The notes beneath the pieces are model-generated. The model was given only the letters and a program-made list of their open reading frames with translations, was not told the DNA's origin and made no database searches. Below, piece by piece: positions 1-8,935 of a stretch of DNA of 44,994 nt. The DNA is taken from contig CALJSB010000141.1 in NCBI GenBank assembly GCA_937976305.1, forward strand, positions 1-44,994, written 5' to 3'. Every line of letters begins with the position of its first letter. The stretch's first letter is position 1. The DNA is from an uncultured Acidimicrobiales bacterium. GTDB lineage: Bacteria > Actinomycetota > Acidimicrobiia > Acidimicrobiales > SZUA-35. The position numbers were made by a program, and so were the translations under genes.

Positions 1-599
1 TCGGGGTAGGGCTTGGGCCAGCCGAAGAACTCGGCGTTCCACTCGCCGGCCGGTCCGCTGAGGATGGCTTCGAGCGGGCCCATTCCTGCTGCCTGCACGG
101 CCACGGCGTGACGGGCGAAGCGCAGCTCGCGCATCGTTTGAGCCAGTTGGAAGGTGCGGCCGGCGCCAGGGGAGGGGAGCGGTTGGTCGCGCCAGCCCAC
201 AAACGTTGGCGCCCCGTTTGGCGAGGCGTTGTTGACGACCTTCTCGAGGATCTCGCCCAGTCGCTCGGTGCCTTCGAAGCCAGCGAGTTTCTGCTCGCCC
301 CACTCTTGGCAGATCGTCGCGTAGATAGCGCCGCCCTCTGCAGGCGACATGGCCGCTCGCCCCGTCTCGACCATCGAACGCATCAAGGTCGGTTCCCAGA
401 AGTAGGCCGCGCCGACCACGTTGTCGGCGGGGCAGTCGCCCATCACGCCGAACCGGCCAATCGCATACATGCCGTTGTTCTCTGTCGGCATGCCAGCGGC
501 CGCCGCCTTCTCCTTGGTGGAGTCGGCCATCAGCCATTCCATGGCGAGCATCCCGATCGAGCCTCGAAGACTCCGTGAGACGTTCAAGCTGTCGGTCAT
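1..599 (-). CDS. SCO6745-like protein, C-terminus cut by window edge
   Basis: The reading frame is open from an ATG at 599 to the left edge, so about 199 codons are visible and the stop lies outside. The start is supported by an AGGAGA Shine-Dalgarno about 8 nt upstream. The translation begins MTDSLNVSRSLRGSIGMLAM, has no signal peptide or membrane segment, and near the visible end contains LRELRFARHAVAVQAAGM followed by GPLEAIL. That arrangement resembles the C-terminal helices of the actinobacterial SCO6745 family, whose function is unknown. It follows the short-chain dehydrogenase on the same strand after 44 bp, so the two probably form an operon and may act on a common substrate. The family assignment is from memory of motif layout and is moderate. 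Confidence 0.6.
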   Translation of the reverse strand, partial: MTDSLNVSRSLRGSIGMLAMEWLMADSTKEKAAAAGMPTENNGMYAIGRFGVMGDCPADNVVGAAYFWEPTLMRSMVETGRAAMSPAEGGAIYATICQEWGEQKLAGFEGTERLGEILEKVVNNASPNGAPTFVGWRDQPLPSPGAGRTFQLAQTMRELRFARHAVAVQAAGMGPLEAILSGPAGEWNAEFFGWPKPYP

Positions 600-643
600 G
601 TGAGATCTCCTGTCAGTTCAGTTTCTACGTGCGGATGAGTAGC

Positions 644-1435
644 TCAGGCCCACCAGCGCTCGGCGAGCGCGGTGAAGTTCGGTTGGCCGGTGGTGACAGT
701 GACGCCGCCATCAACCACGAGGCCGTGGCCGGTGACGTAGGAGGCATCGTCGCTCGCGAGAAAAGTCACGGCCGAGGCGATCTCTTCGGGGAGCCCCATG
801 CGAGCCATCGGGACGAGCCGTTGATACTGCTCCTGGGCCCGTCGACTCGCCACCAACGAATCGGTCATCGCGGTCTCGATGCCACCGGGGCACACCGCGT
901 TGACCCGAATGCCATCGCGAGCGTGGTCGGCAGCGAGGGTGCGAGTGAGGTTCATCACAGCGCCCTTGGCCGCGTTGTAGGCCGGCAAGCCCCAATCGCC
1001 GAAGAGCCCTGAGATTGAGGCGGTGTTGACGATCGCGCCCCCGCCGGCTTCGCGCATGAGCGGGATCGCAGCCCGACATCCGTAGAAGACGGAGTTGAGG
1101 TCGACGTCGATGACGCGATGCCAGTGCTCGGTCGAGATTTCGTCGACTCGTCCCATGCTGCTGATGCCTGCGTTGTTGAAAACGATGTCGATGGCGCCGA
1201 AGCGTTGCACGGTCAGGGCCATCAGTGCCTCGACGGCTTCGAGATCGGTGACGTCGAGTTGCTGAGCCTCAGTTGCTGTGCCCAACTCGGTTGCCAGCAG
1301 CTCGGCCTTCTCGCCCTGAAGGTCGGCGATCATCACGTTGGCGCCTTCGGCAACGAACCGCCGAACGGTGGCCTCACCGATCCCAGATGCCCCACCTGTG
1401 ACAACTGCGGTCTTGCCCTCGAGTCGGTTCCCCAT
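644..1435 (-). CDS. SDR family NAD(P)-dependent oxidoreductase
   Basis: A 263-residue classical short-chain dehydrogenase/reductase. The N-terminal Rossmann motif is TGGASGIGEA (about residues 13-22), the NNAG motif follows near residue 88, and the catalytic Ser-Tyr-Lys set is visible in NTASISG and PAYNAAKGAV. The C-terminus has the usual PEEIASAVTFLASDDASYVTG helix-strand ending. These enzymes oxidise or reduce a hydroxyl/carbonyl group with NAD(P)H in the cytoplasm; the substrate cannot be read from sequence. The ATG at 1435 gives the normal family length. Upstream, TAAGAC lies 6 nt before the ATG, a near match to the leaderless -10 pattern of this window. The SCO6745-like gene lies downstream on the same strand. 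Confidence 0.9.
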   Translation of the reverse strand: MGNRLEGKTAVVTGGASGIGEATVRRFVAEGANVMIADLQGEKAELLATELGTATEAQQLDVTDLEAVEALMALTVQRFGAIDIVFNNAGISSMGRVDEISTEHWHRVIDVDLNSVFYGCRAAIPLMREAGGGAIVNTASISGLFGDWGLPAYNAAKGAVMNLTRTLAADHARDGIRVNAVCPGGIETAMTDSLVASRRAQEQYQRLVPMARMGLPEEIASAVTFLASDDASYVTGHGLVVDGGVTVTTGQPNFTALAERWWA

Positions 1436-1565
1436 GCAGAGGTCTTAGCGCTTGATGCTGCGCCGCACCAAACGCCCAGACTTGGCTGTCAGACCCCGTC
1501 TCTAAGGTGATCTCATCGCTCGCTTCGGCGGCCAGAACGTTGCTGAACAAGATGGAGTCATCCTG

Positions 1566-1985
1566 ATGAAAGTCCTCATCGCCACCAGTCACACCCAGGG
1601 TCTACGCGCCGACGACTACCACTTCGCCGTTGCCGGCGAGCTGGTCTACTTCCCGATTTTCGACTGCGAAACACCAGGCTGTGGTTGCATCCGCGGCTTC
1701 GCCGGTTTCGCCAGCGCGAAGGCCTCGACAACGGCGATGGTTGTCGACCGGCCCGATCTGTCGCAGGCCGACTTCGAGGTTGCTGTTGTTGATGCGCTCA
1801 GTCGCCAAGGTTGGCTGACGGAAGGGTGGAGCGAAGAACACGAAGACCTTGTCGAAACCGTCATCGCCGAGATTGAGTTCGTCACGTCGTCCTACGAAAC
1901 CAACTCGTTGATCGAGCGCGAGGGCAACGGCATCCGATGCCGCGGCATCATCCATCCCGAGGAACATCTCGGTTGGGCGGCGTGA
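1566..1985 (+). CDS. conserved actinobacterial protein of unknown function
   Basis: A 139-residue protein beginning MKVLIATSHTQG. It has a compact cysteine cluster, CETPGCGC, near residues 35-42, suggesting a metal site or structural disulfide, then a mixed alpha/beta stretch with VVDRPDLSQADFEVAVVDAL and a C-terminal CRGIIHPEEHLGWAA. No signal peptide or membrane helix is present. The start is supported by GGAG about 8 nt upstream of the ATG. I recognise the general pattern (KVLIATxxTQG plus a GCGC motif) as a small conserved actinobacterial family but cannot assign a function. It is divergent from the dehydrogenase at 1435 and precedes the AddAB-like locus on the same strand by 40 bp, so co-transcription is possible. 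Confidence 0.75.
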   Translation: MKVLIATSHTQGLRADDYHFAVAGELVYFPIFDCETPGCGCIRGFAGFASAKASTTAMVVDRPDLSQADFEVAVVDALSRQGWLTEGWSEEHEDLVETVIAEIEFVTSSYETNSLIEREGNGIRCRGIIHPEEHLGWAA

Positions 1986-2025
1986 GCGTGTTGAACTCTC
2001 GTCACCGCGTGCCAAGCTGGGCGGC

Positions 2026-2196
2026 GTGAGTGAGTGGCGGCTTGATCCCATCGAAGACGACGACGATGGAGGCGGTGCTCCGATCTGCGGCGCCTGCGGG
2101 GTGACCGCCCTTCCCTCACCCGGCGAGGGCCAAGCGGGGGCATTCTCGTGTGCCAATGACGATTGTGATGCCTTCGGCGAGGTCATGTCTTCATGA
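2026..2196 (+). CDS. 56-residue zinc-ribbon-like micro-protein coupled to addB
   Basis: A GTG-started frame of 57 codons. After an acidic stretch (IEDDDDGGG) it carries CGAC near residues 21-24 and then CANDDC near residues 42-47, so it has two cysteine pairs separated by about 17 residues, as in a small treble-clef or zinc-ribbon fold. The last four bases of the frame (ATGA) contain both its stop and the ATG of the AddB-like gene, a classic translational coupling arrangement. A possible in-frame CTG lies just upstream, but GTG at 2026 is the better start. The sequence supports expression with the recombination nuclease; a role as a nuclease accessory or a modulator is inference. Its short length means automatic callers may miss it. 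Confidence 0.6.
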   Translation: MSEWRLDPIEDDDDGGGAPICGACGVTALPSPGEGQAGAFSCANDDCDAFGEVMSS

Positions 2197-5100
2197 TCAG
2201 CGACGTGCATGTGCTTCGTTATGGTCGAGCGGCCACCACCGCGCTTCGAGCGGCGATCGATCTGGCGAAGGCCTCGAGCCCTCTCGCGCCTGTCACCGTC
2301 ATCGTTCCGTCCAACTTTGCCGGGTTGGCGGCCCGCCGGGTGCTCGGCTCCGGCATCGTTGGTAAGGGTGGCATCGCCAACGTCTCGTTCGTCACCCCTT
2401 TTCGACTCGCCGAACTCGTCGCGGCTGGGGCCATGCCCGATCGTCGACCACTCACCAACCCCGTCCTCGGTGCCGCTGTTCGAGCTGCCCTCGCAGAGTC
2501 CGACACGATCTTCGCGTCGGTGGCCGATCACTTGGCAACCGAGCGAGCCGTTGCCAGTGCGTATGCCGAGCTCAGCAACGTCGACGAAGCGCTGCTCGGC
2601 GATGTTGCATCGCACAACCGAACGGCGAGGGCTGCCGTCGAGCTCTGCAGCGACGTTCGCCAGCGCCTGAGCGGCTACCACGAAGAAGCCGATGTCGCGA
2701 ACGCAGCAATGTCGCGGCTCGATGAACAACTCGATCAGTTTGGGCATCTCATCTGGTTCTTGCCTGATCAAGCCACACCGCCGATTGCCCGATTTCTCAC
2801 CGCTGCCTTCGAACGCAATCCGACCACGGTCATCATCGGCACCTCTGGTGATGCCGAGGCCGACCGTGTCACCGAACGAACCTGTGAAGCGGTAGGCGTT
2901 CGCCCGAGCCAGATTCGGGGTGGCGGTACGTTCTCATCGCCGCTCGCCGATCATCTGTTTTCGGTCACCGACGCCGATGAAGAGGTGCGCGAGGCCGCCC
3001 GGCGCATCGTTGGTCTGGCCGAGAGTGGCGTGCCCCTCGACCGCATCGGCGTGTTCTACACGATCCCCGATCCCTACGTTCGCCTGATCGAACAGCAGCT
3101 CGGAGCTGCCGGGCTGCTCGCCAACGGGCCATCGCCCCGCCGCCTCGCCGAATCGGCTGTTGGCCGAACACTGCTCGATGCCCTCCAACTCCCGGCCCGG
3201 CGTTGGCGGCGAGATCGAGTGATGGCGCTTGTCAGCGGAGCCCCGCTCAGGTTTGAGGGCGCAGCCGTGCGACCGTCGGTGTGGGAGCACATCTCGCGCG
3301 CAGCCGGCGTCGTGCAAGATCGGAGCGATTGGGCCAGAAAGCTTGGGGCCTATCACGCCAAGCTCAATCAAGACCTCGCTGATGCTGAGCAGCGAGGCGA
3401 ACGGTCGTGGCGAATTGAGCAGCTGCAGCGCGCGCTCAACGACACCCAGTCACTGGCGAACTTCATCACCGAGCTCGAGGTTCGTGTCACGGCGATCACC
3501 GCAGCCAAGACGTGGGACGACAAGGCAACGGCAACCAAAACGATGCTTGAGGCCCTGCTCGGACCCGAACACACCCACGGGTTCTGGCCCGAAGCAGAAA
3601 AGGTTGCGCTCGAGCGAATCAGCGACGCAATCGTGCGGCTGGGCACTCTCGACGACTTCGATGCCAAGCCGAGCAGCGACGTGTTCGTCCGAGCACTCAC
3701 CACCGAACTCGATGTGGCCCGAAACAGGTCCGGGCGGTTCGGAGAGGGCGTGACCTATGGCCCGTTGAGCACGGCTCCCGGCCAAGATCTCGATGCGGTG
3801 TTCATCCTCGGCTGTCTCGAAGGGTTCGCGCCGGGACGTCGACGCGACGATCCGCTGCTCCCAGACGGCGCTCGCATCAAGGCCGTTGGTCAGCTCACGA
3901 CTCGCCAAGATCGTCTCAACGATCAACACCGGTGCTTTCTCGCCGCGTTGGCCGCTGCGCCACCCGGCGATCGAACACTTTCGTATCCGCGCGGCGATTT
4001 GCGCAGTGGCCACGAGGGAATCCCCTCGCGGTGGTTGCTCGATTCCGCGTCTGCCCTCGCACGAAAGCGAGTGTTGGCTTCCGACATCGCCCGTCTCGAT
4101 GAGTCGGTGGTCGAAGCGCTCTCTTCGCATACCCAGCGGGTAACAGAACCTCCAGTGCCGCTCGATGTGATCGAACGCGACGTGGCGGCAGTCAGCCGCT
4201 TCTTGGCCGACGGAGGCGATTTGTCATCGCATCCAGTTGGTGAGCTCATTGCCACTGGACTCGAAGCGCTCATCGCCAGACGGTCTGCAGCGTTCACCAA
4301 ATGGGACGGCAACGTCAGCGAACGGCATCTCGAGGCAACCGGATCCAAAACGCTTTCGGCTTCCCGGCTCGAGACCTGGGCCAGTTGCGGCTTCAAGTAC
4401 TTCTTGGGTTACGTGCTCGGGCTCAGCGAACGTGAAGACCCCGAGCGGATCATCGACATCAACCCGCTCGATCGAGGTTCGGCAGTACACGAAGCCCTCG
4501 AGCTGTTCATCGCCGAGGTCATCGAGGCAGGGGCGCCCGACCCGTCCATGGCGTGGACAGAGGCTGACCGTGAACGGTTGCAGGCCATCGCCATCGACGC
4601 ATTTGACCAGTTCGAGCGACGGGGTCGAACGGGGCGCGAGGTGTTGTGGCGTCAAACCAAACGAGACCTTCTCGAGGTGCTCGACGACTTCTTGACAAAG
4701 GACCAAGCCCGGCGAGCTGCAACCGGTGGTCGGCCAAGCGAAGTCGAGCTTGCGTTTGGTATGCGCAACGAGCCGCCGCTCAATATCGAACTGCCTGATG
4801 GCCGCCGATTGCAGTTTCGAGGCATGGTTGATCGTCTTGACCTTGCGAGCGACGGCACGGCCCACGTGTACGACTACAAGACGGGCAAAGGTCGCAAGTA
4901 CGAGGCATTGAAGGACGACGACTTCGGGGGCGGAACCATGCTGCAGCTCGGCCTCTACGCCGAAGCGGTCCGCGGTCGCCTGGGCGACCCGTCCGCCCGT
5001 GTGTCGTCGAACTACTGGATGGTCGACCCGAGCGTCAACGGCAAGTTGCACGGCTACGAGTGGACAGAAGATCGTCGTGATCGGCTTGTCGAGTTGCTCA

Positions 5101-5339
5101 CCGCGATCGTCGAGGGCATCGATGGCGGTGTCTATCCCGGCGTGCCGGGGGAATGGAACAGCTATCGATCGACCCACGACAATTGCAACTACTGCGACTT
5201 CGACTCGGTCTGCCCCGTTGCCCGAGGCGACCAGGCCAGCGAGAAGGCACATGCGGTCGAGTTGCGGGTGCGGGACCGCCTCGTGCCACCCAGCGCCGTG
5301 CTGCCTGACGCAGTTCCCGACAGCGGGGCTGACTCGTGA
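2193..5339 (+). CDS. addB: AddB-like PD-(D/E)XK nuclease subunit of a helicase-nuclease
   Basis: A 1048-residue protein. The N-terminal two thirds resemble an inactivated helicase-like core without a visible Walker A (the first strand is VTVIVPSNFAGL), as in AddB. The C-terminal third is a RecB-type nuclease: RGMVDRLDL, then VYDYKTG near residue 895, then MLQLGLYAEAV. Four cysteines (one in SRLETWASCGFKYF near residue 731 and three in NCNYCDFDSVC near residue 1000) match the iron-sulfur staple of AddB nucleases. In the family this subunit cuts one strand and recognises recombination hotspots during end resection. It overlaps both neighbours by 4 nt (ATGA upstream, GTGA downstream). Mycobacterial AdnA, by contrast, keeps helicase motifs, so AddB is the better comparison. 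Confidence 0.85.
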   Translation: MISDVHVLRYGRAATTALRAAIDLAKASSPLAPVTVIVPSNFAGLAARRVLGSGIVGKGGIANVSFVTPFRLAELVAAGAMPDRRPLTNPVLGAAVRAALAESDTIFASVADHLATERAVASAYAELSNVDEALLGDVASHNRTARAAVELCSDVRQRLSGYHEEADVANAAMSRLDEQLDQFGHLIWFLPDQATPPIARFLTAAFERNPTTVIIGTSGDAEADRVTERTCEAVGVRPSQIRGGGTFSSPLADHLFSVTDADEEVREAARRIVGLAESGVPLDRIGVFYTIPDPYVRLIEQQLGAAGLLANGPSPRRLAESAVGRTLLDALQLPARRWRRDRVMALVSGAPLRFEGAAVRPSVWEHISRAAGVVQDRSDWARKLGAYHAKLNQDLADAEQRGERSWRIEQLQRALNDTQSLANFITELEVRVTAITAAKTWDDKATATKTMLEALLGPEHTHGFWPEAEKVALERISDAIVRLGTLDDFDAKPSSDVFVRALTTELDVARNRSGRFGEGVTYGPLSTAPGQDLDAVFILGCLEGFAPGRRRDDPLLPDGARIKAVGQLTTRQDRLNDQHRCFLAALAAAPPGDRTLSYPRGDLRSGHEGIPSRWLLDSASALARKRVLASDIARLDESVVEALSSHTQRVTEPPVPLDVIERDVAAVSRFLADGGDLSSHPVGELIATGLEALIARRSAAFTKWDGNVSERHLEATGSKTLSASRLETWASCGFKYFLGYVLGLSEREDPERIIDINPLDRGSAVHEALELFIAEVIEAGAPDPSMAWTEADRERLQAIAIDAFDQFERRGRTGREVLWRQTKRDLLEVLDDFLTKDQARRAATGGRPSEVELAFGMRNEPPLNIELPDGRRLQFRGMVDRLDLASDGTAHVYDYKTGKGRKYEALKDDDFGGGTMLQLGLYAEAVRGRLGDPSARVSSNYWMVDPSVNGKLHGYEWTEDRRDRLVELLTAIVEGIDGGVYPGVPGEWNSYRSTHDNCNYCDFDSVCPVARGDQASEKAHAVELRVRDRLVPPSAVLPDAVPDSGADS

Positions 5340-8300
5340 CCCTCACGCCAACGCAGCCGCCCGATCAAGATGTCCGTGACCTCGTCAGCTCCGGTGGTCT
5401 TCGGCGCACTCTGTTCGTCGAGGCTGGGGCTGGTACCGGCAAGACCACCCAGCTTGTCAACCGAATCGTCAACCTCGTTTTGCACGAACGAGTACCGCTG
5501 TCTGAGATCGCAGCCATCACGTTCACCGAGGCGGCAGCTGCTGAGCTTCAGACCCGCATTCGAGAGCAGTTCGAACGGTGCACGATCGATGCCGCCGAGG
5601 CAACTAAGCGAGAGATCGCCGAGCAGGCACTGAAGGACGCCGACCTTGCCGCAATCTCGACCTTGCACGGTTTCGCCGCCCGCCTCCTCACCGAGTTCTC
5701 GCTTGCCGCCGGTCTCCCGCCCCAGGTTGGCATCGTCGACGAGATCACCTCACAGCTCAACAATGAAGAGCGGTGGGCTCGGTTTGTCGATCGGCTCCAC
5801 GCCGACGAGGCCAATGAAGGATTGATCGTCCGGGCTCACAGCGTCGGTATCGCCCTCGAACCTGCGTATGCCGGCCACGTGACGCTGAAGGACCTTGTGC
5901 GGGAGATGTCCCAGAACTGGGACCGCCTCGAGTCAATCGAGCACGCAACCCCTCCGCCGCTCGGCCCCATTGATCTCACGCCGTTCATCGAATCGGTCGA
6001 TGCGCTGCGGGCCATCCACGAAACCTGCGCCGACCCGAGCGACAAGCTCTTCGAAACAATCACCAGGCACCTGGTGACCCTCGAAACAGTGATGTCGATC
6101 GACGATGCCGATCGGCAGCTTCGCGAGATTCACTACCTGGCGAACGCCGGGCGGCTCAAGCCTGGCCGGGGTGGTCGGAAAGCGGCATGGCCCGATGGTG
6201 CGCCTGCGGTCAAGGCGGTCCTGCAGGGTGTTCAAGATGGAGCGAAGGCCACGATCGGGCTGGCCGCCGACGAGTTGCTGAGCCATTTCCTTGTCATCGT
6301 CGGCCAGCACGTGCTTACCGGCGCTCGCGAGCGACAGCAGGCCGGCCAACTCGAGTTCCACGATCTCTTGGTGCTTGCTCGCCAGATGTTGCGGACGAAC
6401 GAGTTGGCCCGTCGATCACTCCATGAGCGTTACACCCATCTGCTGCTCGACGAGTTCCAAGACACCGACCCGATTCAGATCGAGCTCGCCACGCTCATCG
6501 CTGGTCATTTCGATGAAGGTGCGGTGGTGGGGCAGTGGAACGACCACGAGGTAGTCGAGGGCCACCTGTTCTTCGTGGGTGACCCGAAACAGTCGATCTA
6601 CCGATTTCGTCGGGCCGACATCAGCTTGTTTCTGAGTGCTCGAGACAGTTTTGGGCGCGGGGATCGAGGGGTCAGCCTCACCACGAACTTCCGGACCGTC
6701 GAACCGATCGTGAGCTGGATCAACGAGTTGTTCGGCCAACTCATGTCCGAGGAGATCACTGATCGACAACCGCAATATCAACCACTGACGGCCCACCGTC
6801 TCGCCGACTCTGGCGCTGACCATCGCCCCGTCGTGCTCGGGGGCGTGCACCCCAATCCGAAGGTGAAGGCCGCCGAGCTTCGCCAGGCCGAGGCCCTCGA
6901 TGTGGCAAACACCATCGTCGACATCGCCATCAATCCCGACGAGTGGCTCGTGCAGGATCGCGAGACCCGTGAATGGCGCAGGCCAGGCCTTTCAGACGTC
7001 ACCGTCTTGCTCCCGACTCGCACCGCGCTCCCGTACCTTCGCGACGCGCTCCGAGATGCCGACATCCCCTACCGGCTGGCCACCGGCACCCTCGTGTACG
7101 GAACACAGGAGGTCCAAGACGCCCTGTCGACGCTGCGGGCCATCGATGATCCAACCGACGAGCTGAGCCTGGTGGCCGCACTTCGCTCGCCGATGTTTGC
7201 GTGCTCAGACGACGACCTGGCCTCCTTTCGACAGAGCGGCGGCCGCTGGGATCTTCGCAGCACGGCGCCGACCGACCTTCAGGCCGACCACCCGGTCGTT
7301 CTTGCCCTCGCCTACCTGCGAGAGCTGTGGGAGGAGCGTTGGTGGATCTCGCCGTCGCAACTCCTGCACAAGATTCTGCGCGATCGGCGAGCGGTCCTGC
7401 TGGCCTTTGCCGAACGTCGGCCCGGTGATGTCTGGCGTCGCCTGCGGTTTCTGGTCGACCAAGCCCGAGCCTTCGAAGAGGCGGGCGGTTCGGGCCTCCG
7501 TGCGTTCGCTGACTGGGCTGATCTGCAAGGAGCAGATGGCGCCCGAGTTCACGAACCGCTGCTTCCAGAAACTGATGAGGAAGCCGTGCAGATCTTGACG
7601 ATCCATGGCTCGAAGGGTCTCGAGTTTCCCATCACGATCTTGTCTGGCTTGACCACACAGCCCAACGCTCGACGCAACGGCATCAACGTGGCCTGGCCCG
7701 ATGCGGGCCTTCCCGAAGTGCGGTTCAAGTCAGACGTCCGCACCCTCGGCCACGAAGCTCAGGCCAACATTGAAGAAGAGATGGACGCCTACGAGAAGCA
7801 ACGGTTGCTCTACGTTGCTGCGACTCGGGCTCGCGATCATCTCGTCGTGTCGGCCCATCATTCATCGGCGAGCCGTGGGCCGAAGTCGCTCGGCGGTGTG
7901 ATCGGCCAGTTCGCCATCTCCGCGGAGCCCGAGGCGGACGAGCAGGAGGATGCAGCTGGCCCGAAGGGCTCCGTGGCCTCCAACGTCCGTCGGCTCGACC
8001 TCATCAACAGCAAGATCCCGCCGGCCAGCGAGGGACCGGGAACCCTTGCGCTGCCTGAGACTCGGGCCGAACGTCAGAGCTGGATCGATCGCCGCACTCG
8101 CGTCCTGGCTACAGCATCGGCCCGCCGGGTCTGGTCGGCAACGGCGATTGCTGCAGCGGCGAACGAGGTGCACGGCGATGACGACGACTTCACCGACCAG
8201 GAAGACGACCGAGTAGTTCCCGCTCGCCGCAAAGGTCGGGCCGGGTCGGCGATCGGTCGAGCGGTGCACGCCACCTTGCAGGTTCTCGACCTGTCGTCTC

Positions 8301-8788
8301 CGCCAGCTCTCGACCCGATCATCGCAGAGCAGTGCGACCTCGAAGCGATTCCCGAACACCTCAACGTTGTTGCTGCGTTGGTCAGATCCGCCCTTGGGTC
8401 TGATGCCGTGCAGCTCGCCGCCACGCATCCTCACCACAAAGAGCTGTTCTTGAGCGCACCGGTCGGCGATCGTGTGATCGAGGGGTATGTCGATCTGCTG
8501 ATCGAGGGCCCCAGCGGCTTGATCGTCGTCGACTACAAGACCGATTCCGCACGGTCCGAAGCCGAGATCGACGCGAAGTTGGCAGCGTATGAGTTGCAGG
8601 GGGCGTCCTACGCTGTGGCGCTCGAAGCCGTCACGGGCATGACGGTCGCCGAGTGCCGGTTTGTTTTCTGCCGGGCGTCGGGCGCGATCGAGCGAACAGT
8701 CAGCGACCTCCCGGCCGCCATGGCCCAGGTTCGATCGGTGCTGGCATCTGAGCCCCAACCGTCCGCCAACCCCCAATTTGACCTCTAA
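5336..8788 (+). CDS. addA: AddA-like UvrD-family helicase-nuclease
   Basis: An 1150-residue superfamily 1A helicase fused to a RecB-type nuclease. Walker A is EAGAGTGKTTQL (about 29-40), motif Ia is AITFTEAAAAEL, motif II is LLLDEFQDTDPIQ, motif III is FFVGDPKQSIYRFRRAD, motif IV/V region contains QILTIHGSKGLEFP and motif VI is RLLYVAATRARDHL. The nuclease domain near residues 1050-1070 carries GYVDLLIEG and VVDYKTD. With the upstream subunit it would unwind and resect double-strand breaks for RecA loading. The GTG start overlaps the upstream stop (GTGA). The order addB-addA with an intact helicase only in the second subunit suits AddAB better than mycobacterial AdnAB. Two hairpin repeats lie just downstream, before convergent genes. 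Confidence 0.92.
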   Translation: MTLTPTQPPDQDVRDLVSSGGLRRTLFVEAGAGTGKTTQLVNRIVNLVLHERVPLSEIAAITFTEAAAAELQTRIREQFERCTIDAAEATKREIAEQALKDADLAAISTLHGFAARLLTEFSLAAGLPPQVGIVDEITSQLNNEERWARFVDRLHADEANEGLIVRAHSVGIALEPAYAGHVTLKDLVREMSQNWDRLESIEHATPPPLGPIDLTPFIESVDALRAIHETCADPSDKLFETITRHLVTLETVMSIDDADRQLREIHYLANAGRLKPGRGGRKAAWPDGAPAVKAVLQGVQDGAKATIGLAADELLSHFLVIVGQHVLTGARERQQAGQLEFHDLLVLARQMLRTNELARRSLHERYTHLLLDEFQDTDPIQIELATLIAGHFDEGAVVGQWNDHEVVEGHLFFVGDPKQSIYRFRRADISLFLSARDSFGRGDRGVSLTTNFRTVEPIVSWINELFGQLMSEEITDRQPQYQPLTAHRLADSGADHRPVVLGGVHPNPKVKAAELRQAEALDVANTIVDIAINPDEWLVQDRETREWRRPGLSDVTVLLPTRTALPYLRDALRDADIPYRLATGTLVYGTQEVQDALSTLRAIDDPTDELSLVAALRSPMFACSDDDLASFRQSGGRWDLRSTAPTDLQADHPVVLALAYLRELWEERWWISPSQLLHKILRDRRAVLLAFAERRPGDVWRRLRFLVDQARAFEEAGGSGLRAFADWADLQGADGARVHEPLLPETDEEAVQILTIHGSKGLEFPITILSGLTTQPNARRNGINVAWPDAGLPEVRFKSDVRTLGHEAQANIEEEMDAYEKQRLLYVAATRARDHLVVSAHHSSASRGPKSLGGVIGQFAISAEPEADEQEDAAGPKGSVASNVRRLDLINSKIPPASEGPGTLALPETRAERQSWIDRRTRVLATASARRVWSATAIAAAANEVHGDDDDFTDQEDDRVVPARRKGRAGSAIGRAVHATLQVLDLSSPPALDPIIAEQCDLEAIPEHLNVVAALVRSALGSDAVQLAATHPHHKELFLSAPVGDRVIEGYVDLLIEGPSGLIVVDYKTDSARSEAEIDAKLAAYELQGASYAVALEAVTGMTVAECRFVFCRASGAIERTVSDLPAAMAQVRSVLASEPQPSANPQFDL

Positions 8789-8806
8789 CCTCGCCCCCCT
8801 TTCCCC

Positions 8807-8857
8807 GAACTGGAGGCTCCCACCGGCGTTTTCGCCGGTACGGCACTCCAGAACGGG
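8807..8857. repeat. 51-nt hairpin unit, copy 1
   Basis: This unit is identical over 51 nt (52 including the preceding C) to the one starting at 8879. It can fold into a two-stage hairpin: an outer stem CTGGAG (8810-8815) with CTCCAG (8846-8851), a symmetrical 6/6 internal loop, and an inner perfect 7-bp stem ACCGGCG/CGCCGGT closed by a TTTT loop (8829-8832). It sits 18 nt after the addA-like stop codon, in the gap before a convergent gene. It has no run of T after the stem, so it is not a textbook intrinsic terminator, although transcription termination is still a possible role. Confidence 0.85.
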
Positions 8858-8878
8858 ATGAGTGCGGCTGACCTTCTC

Positions 8879-8929
8879 GAACTGGAGGCTCCCACCGGCG
8901 TTTTCGCCGGTACGGCACTCCAGAACGGG
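8879..8929. repeat. 51-nt hairpin unit, copy 2
   Basis: Exact second copy of the unit at 8807, offset by 72 bp and separated by a 21-nt unrelated spacer. The same outer and inner stems form. It ends 6 nt before the stop codon of the convergent sugar-dehydrogenase-like gene, so the pair of units fills most of the 147-bp intergenic gap between two converging operons. Because the inner stem is palindromic, the unit reads similarly on both strands and could serve both operons. Confidence 0.85.
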
Positions 8930-8935
8930 GGTTGG

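Noticed and set aside
1602..2771. 389-codon open frame on the minus strand
   Set aside because: It covers the genes at 1566 and 2193 on the opposite strand; its translation is low in hydrophobic structure and rich in Arg, Gly and His, as expected from an antisense frame in high-GC DNA.
8807..8929. CRISPR or intrinsic terminator pair
   Set aside because: Two copies with one 21-nt spacer do not make an array, and no T-tract follows the stems. A structured repeat is the more cautious call.
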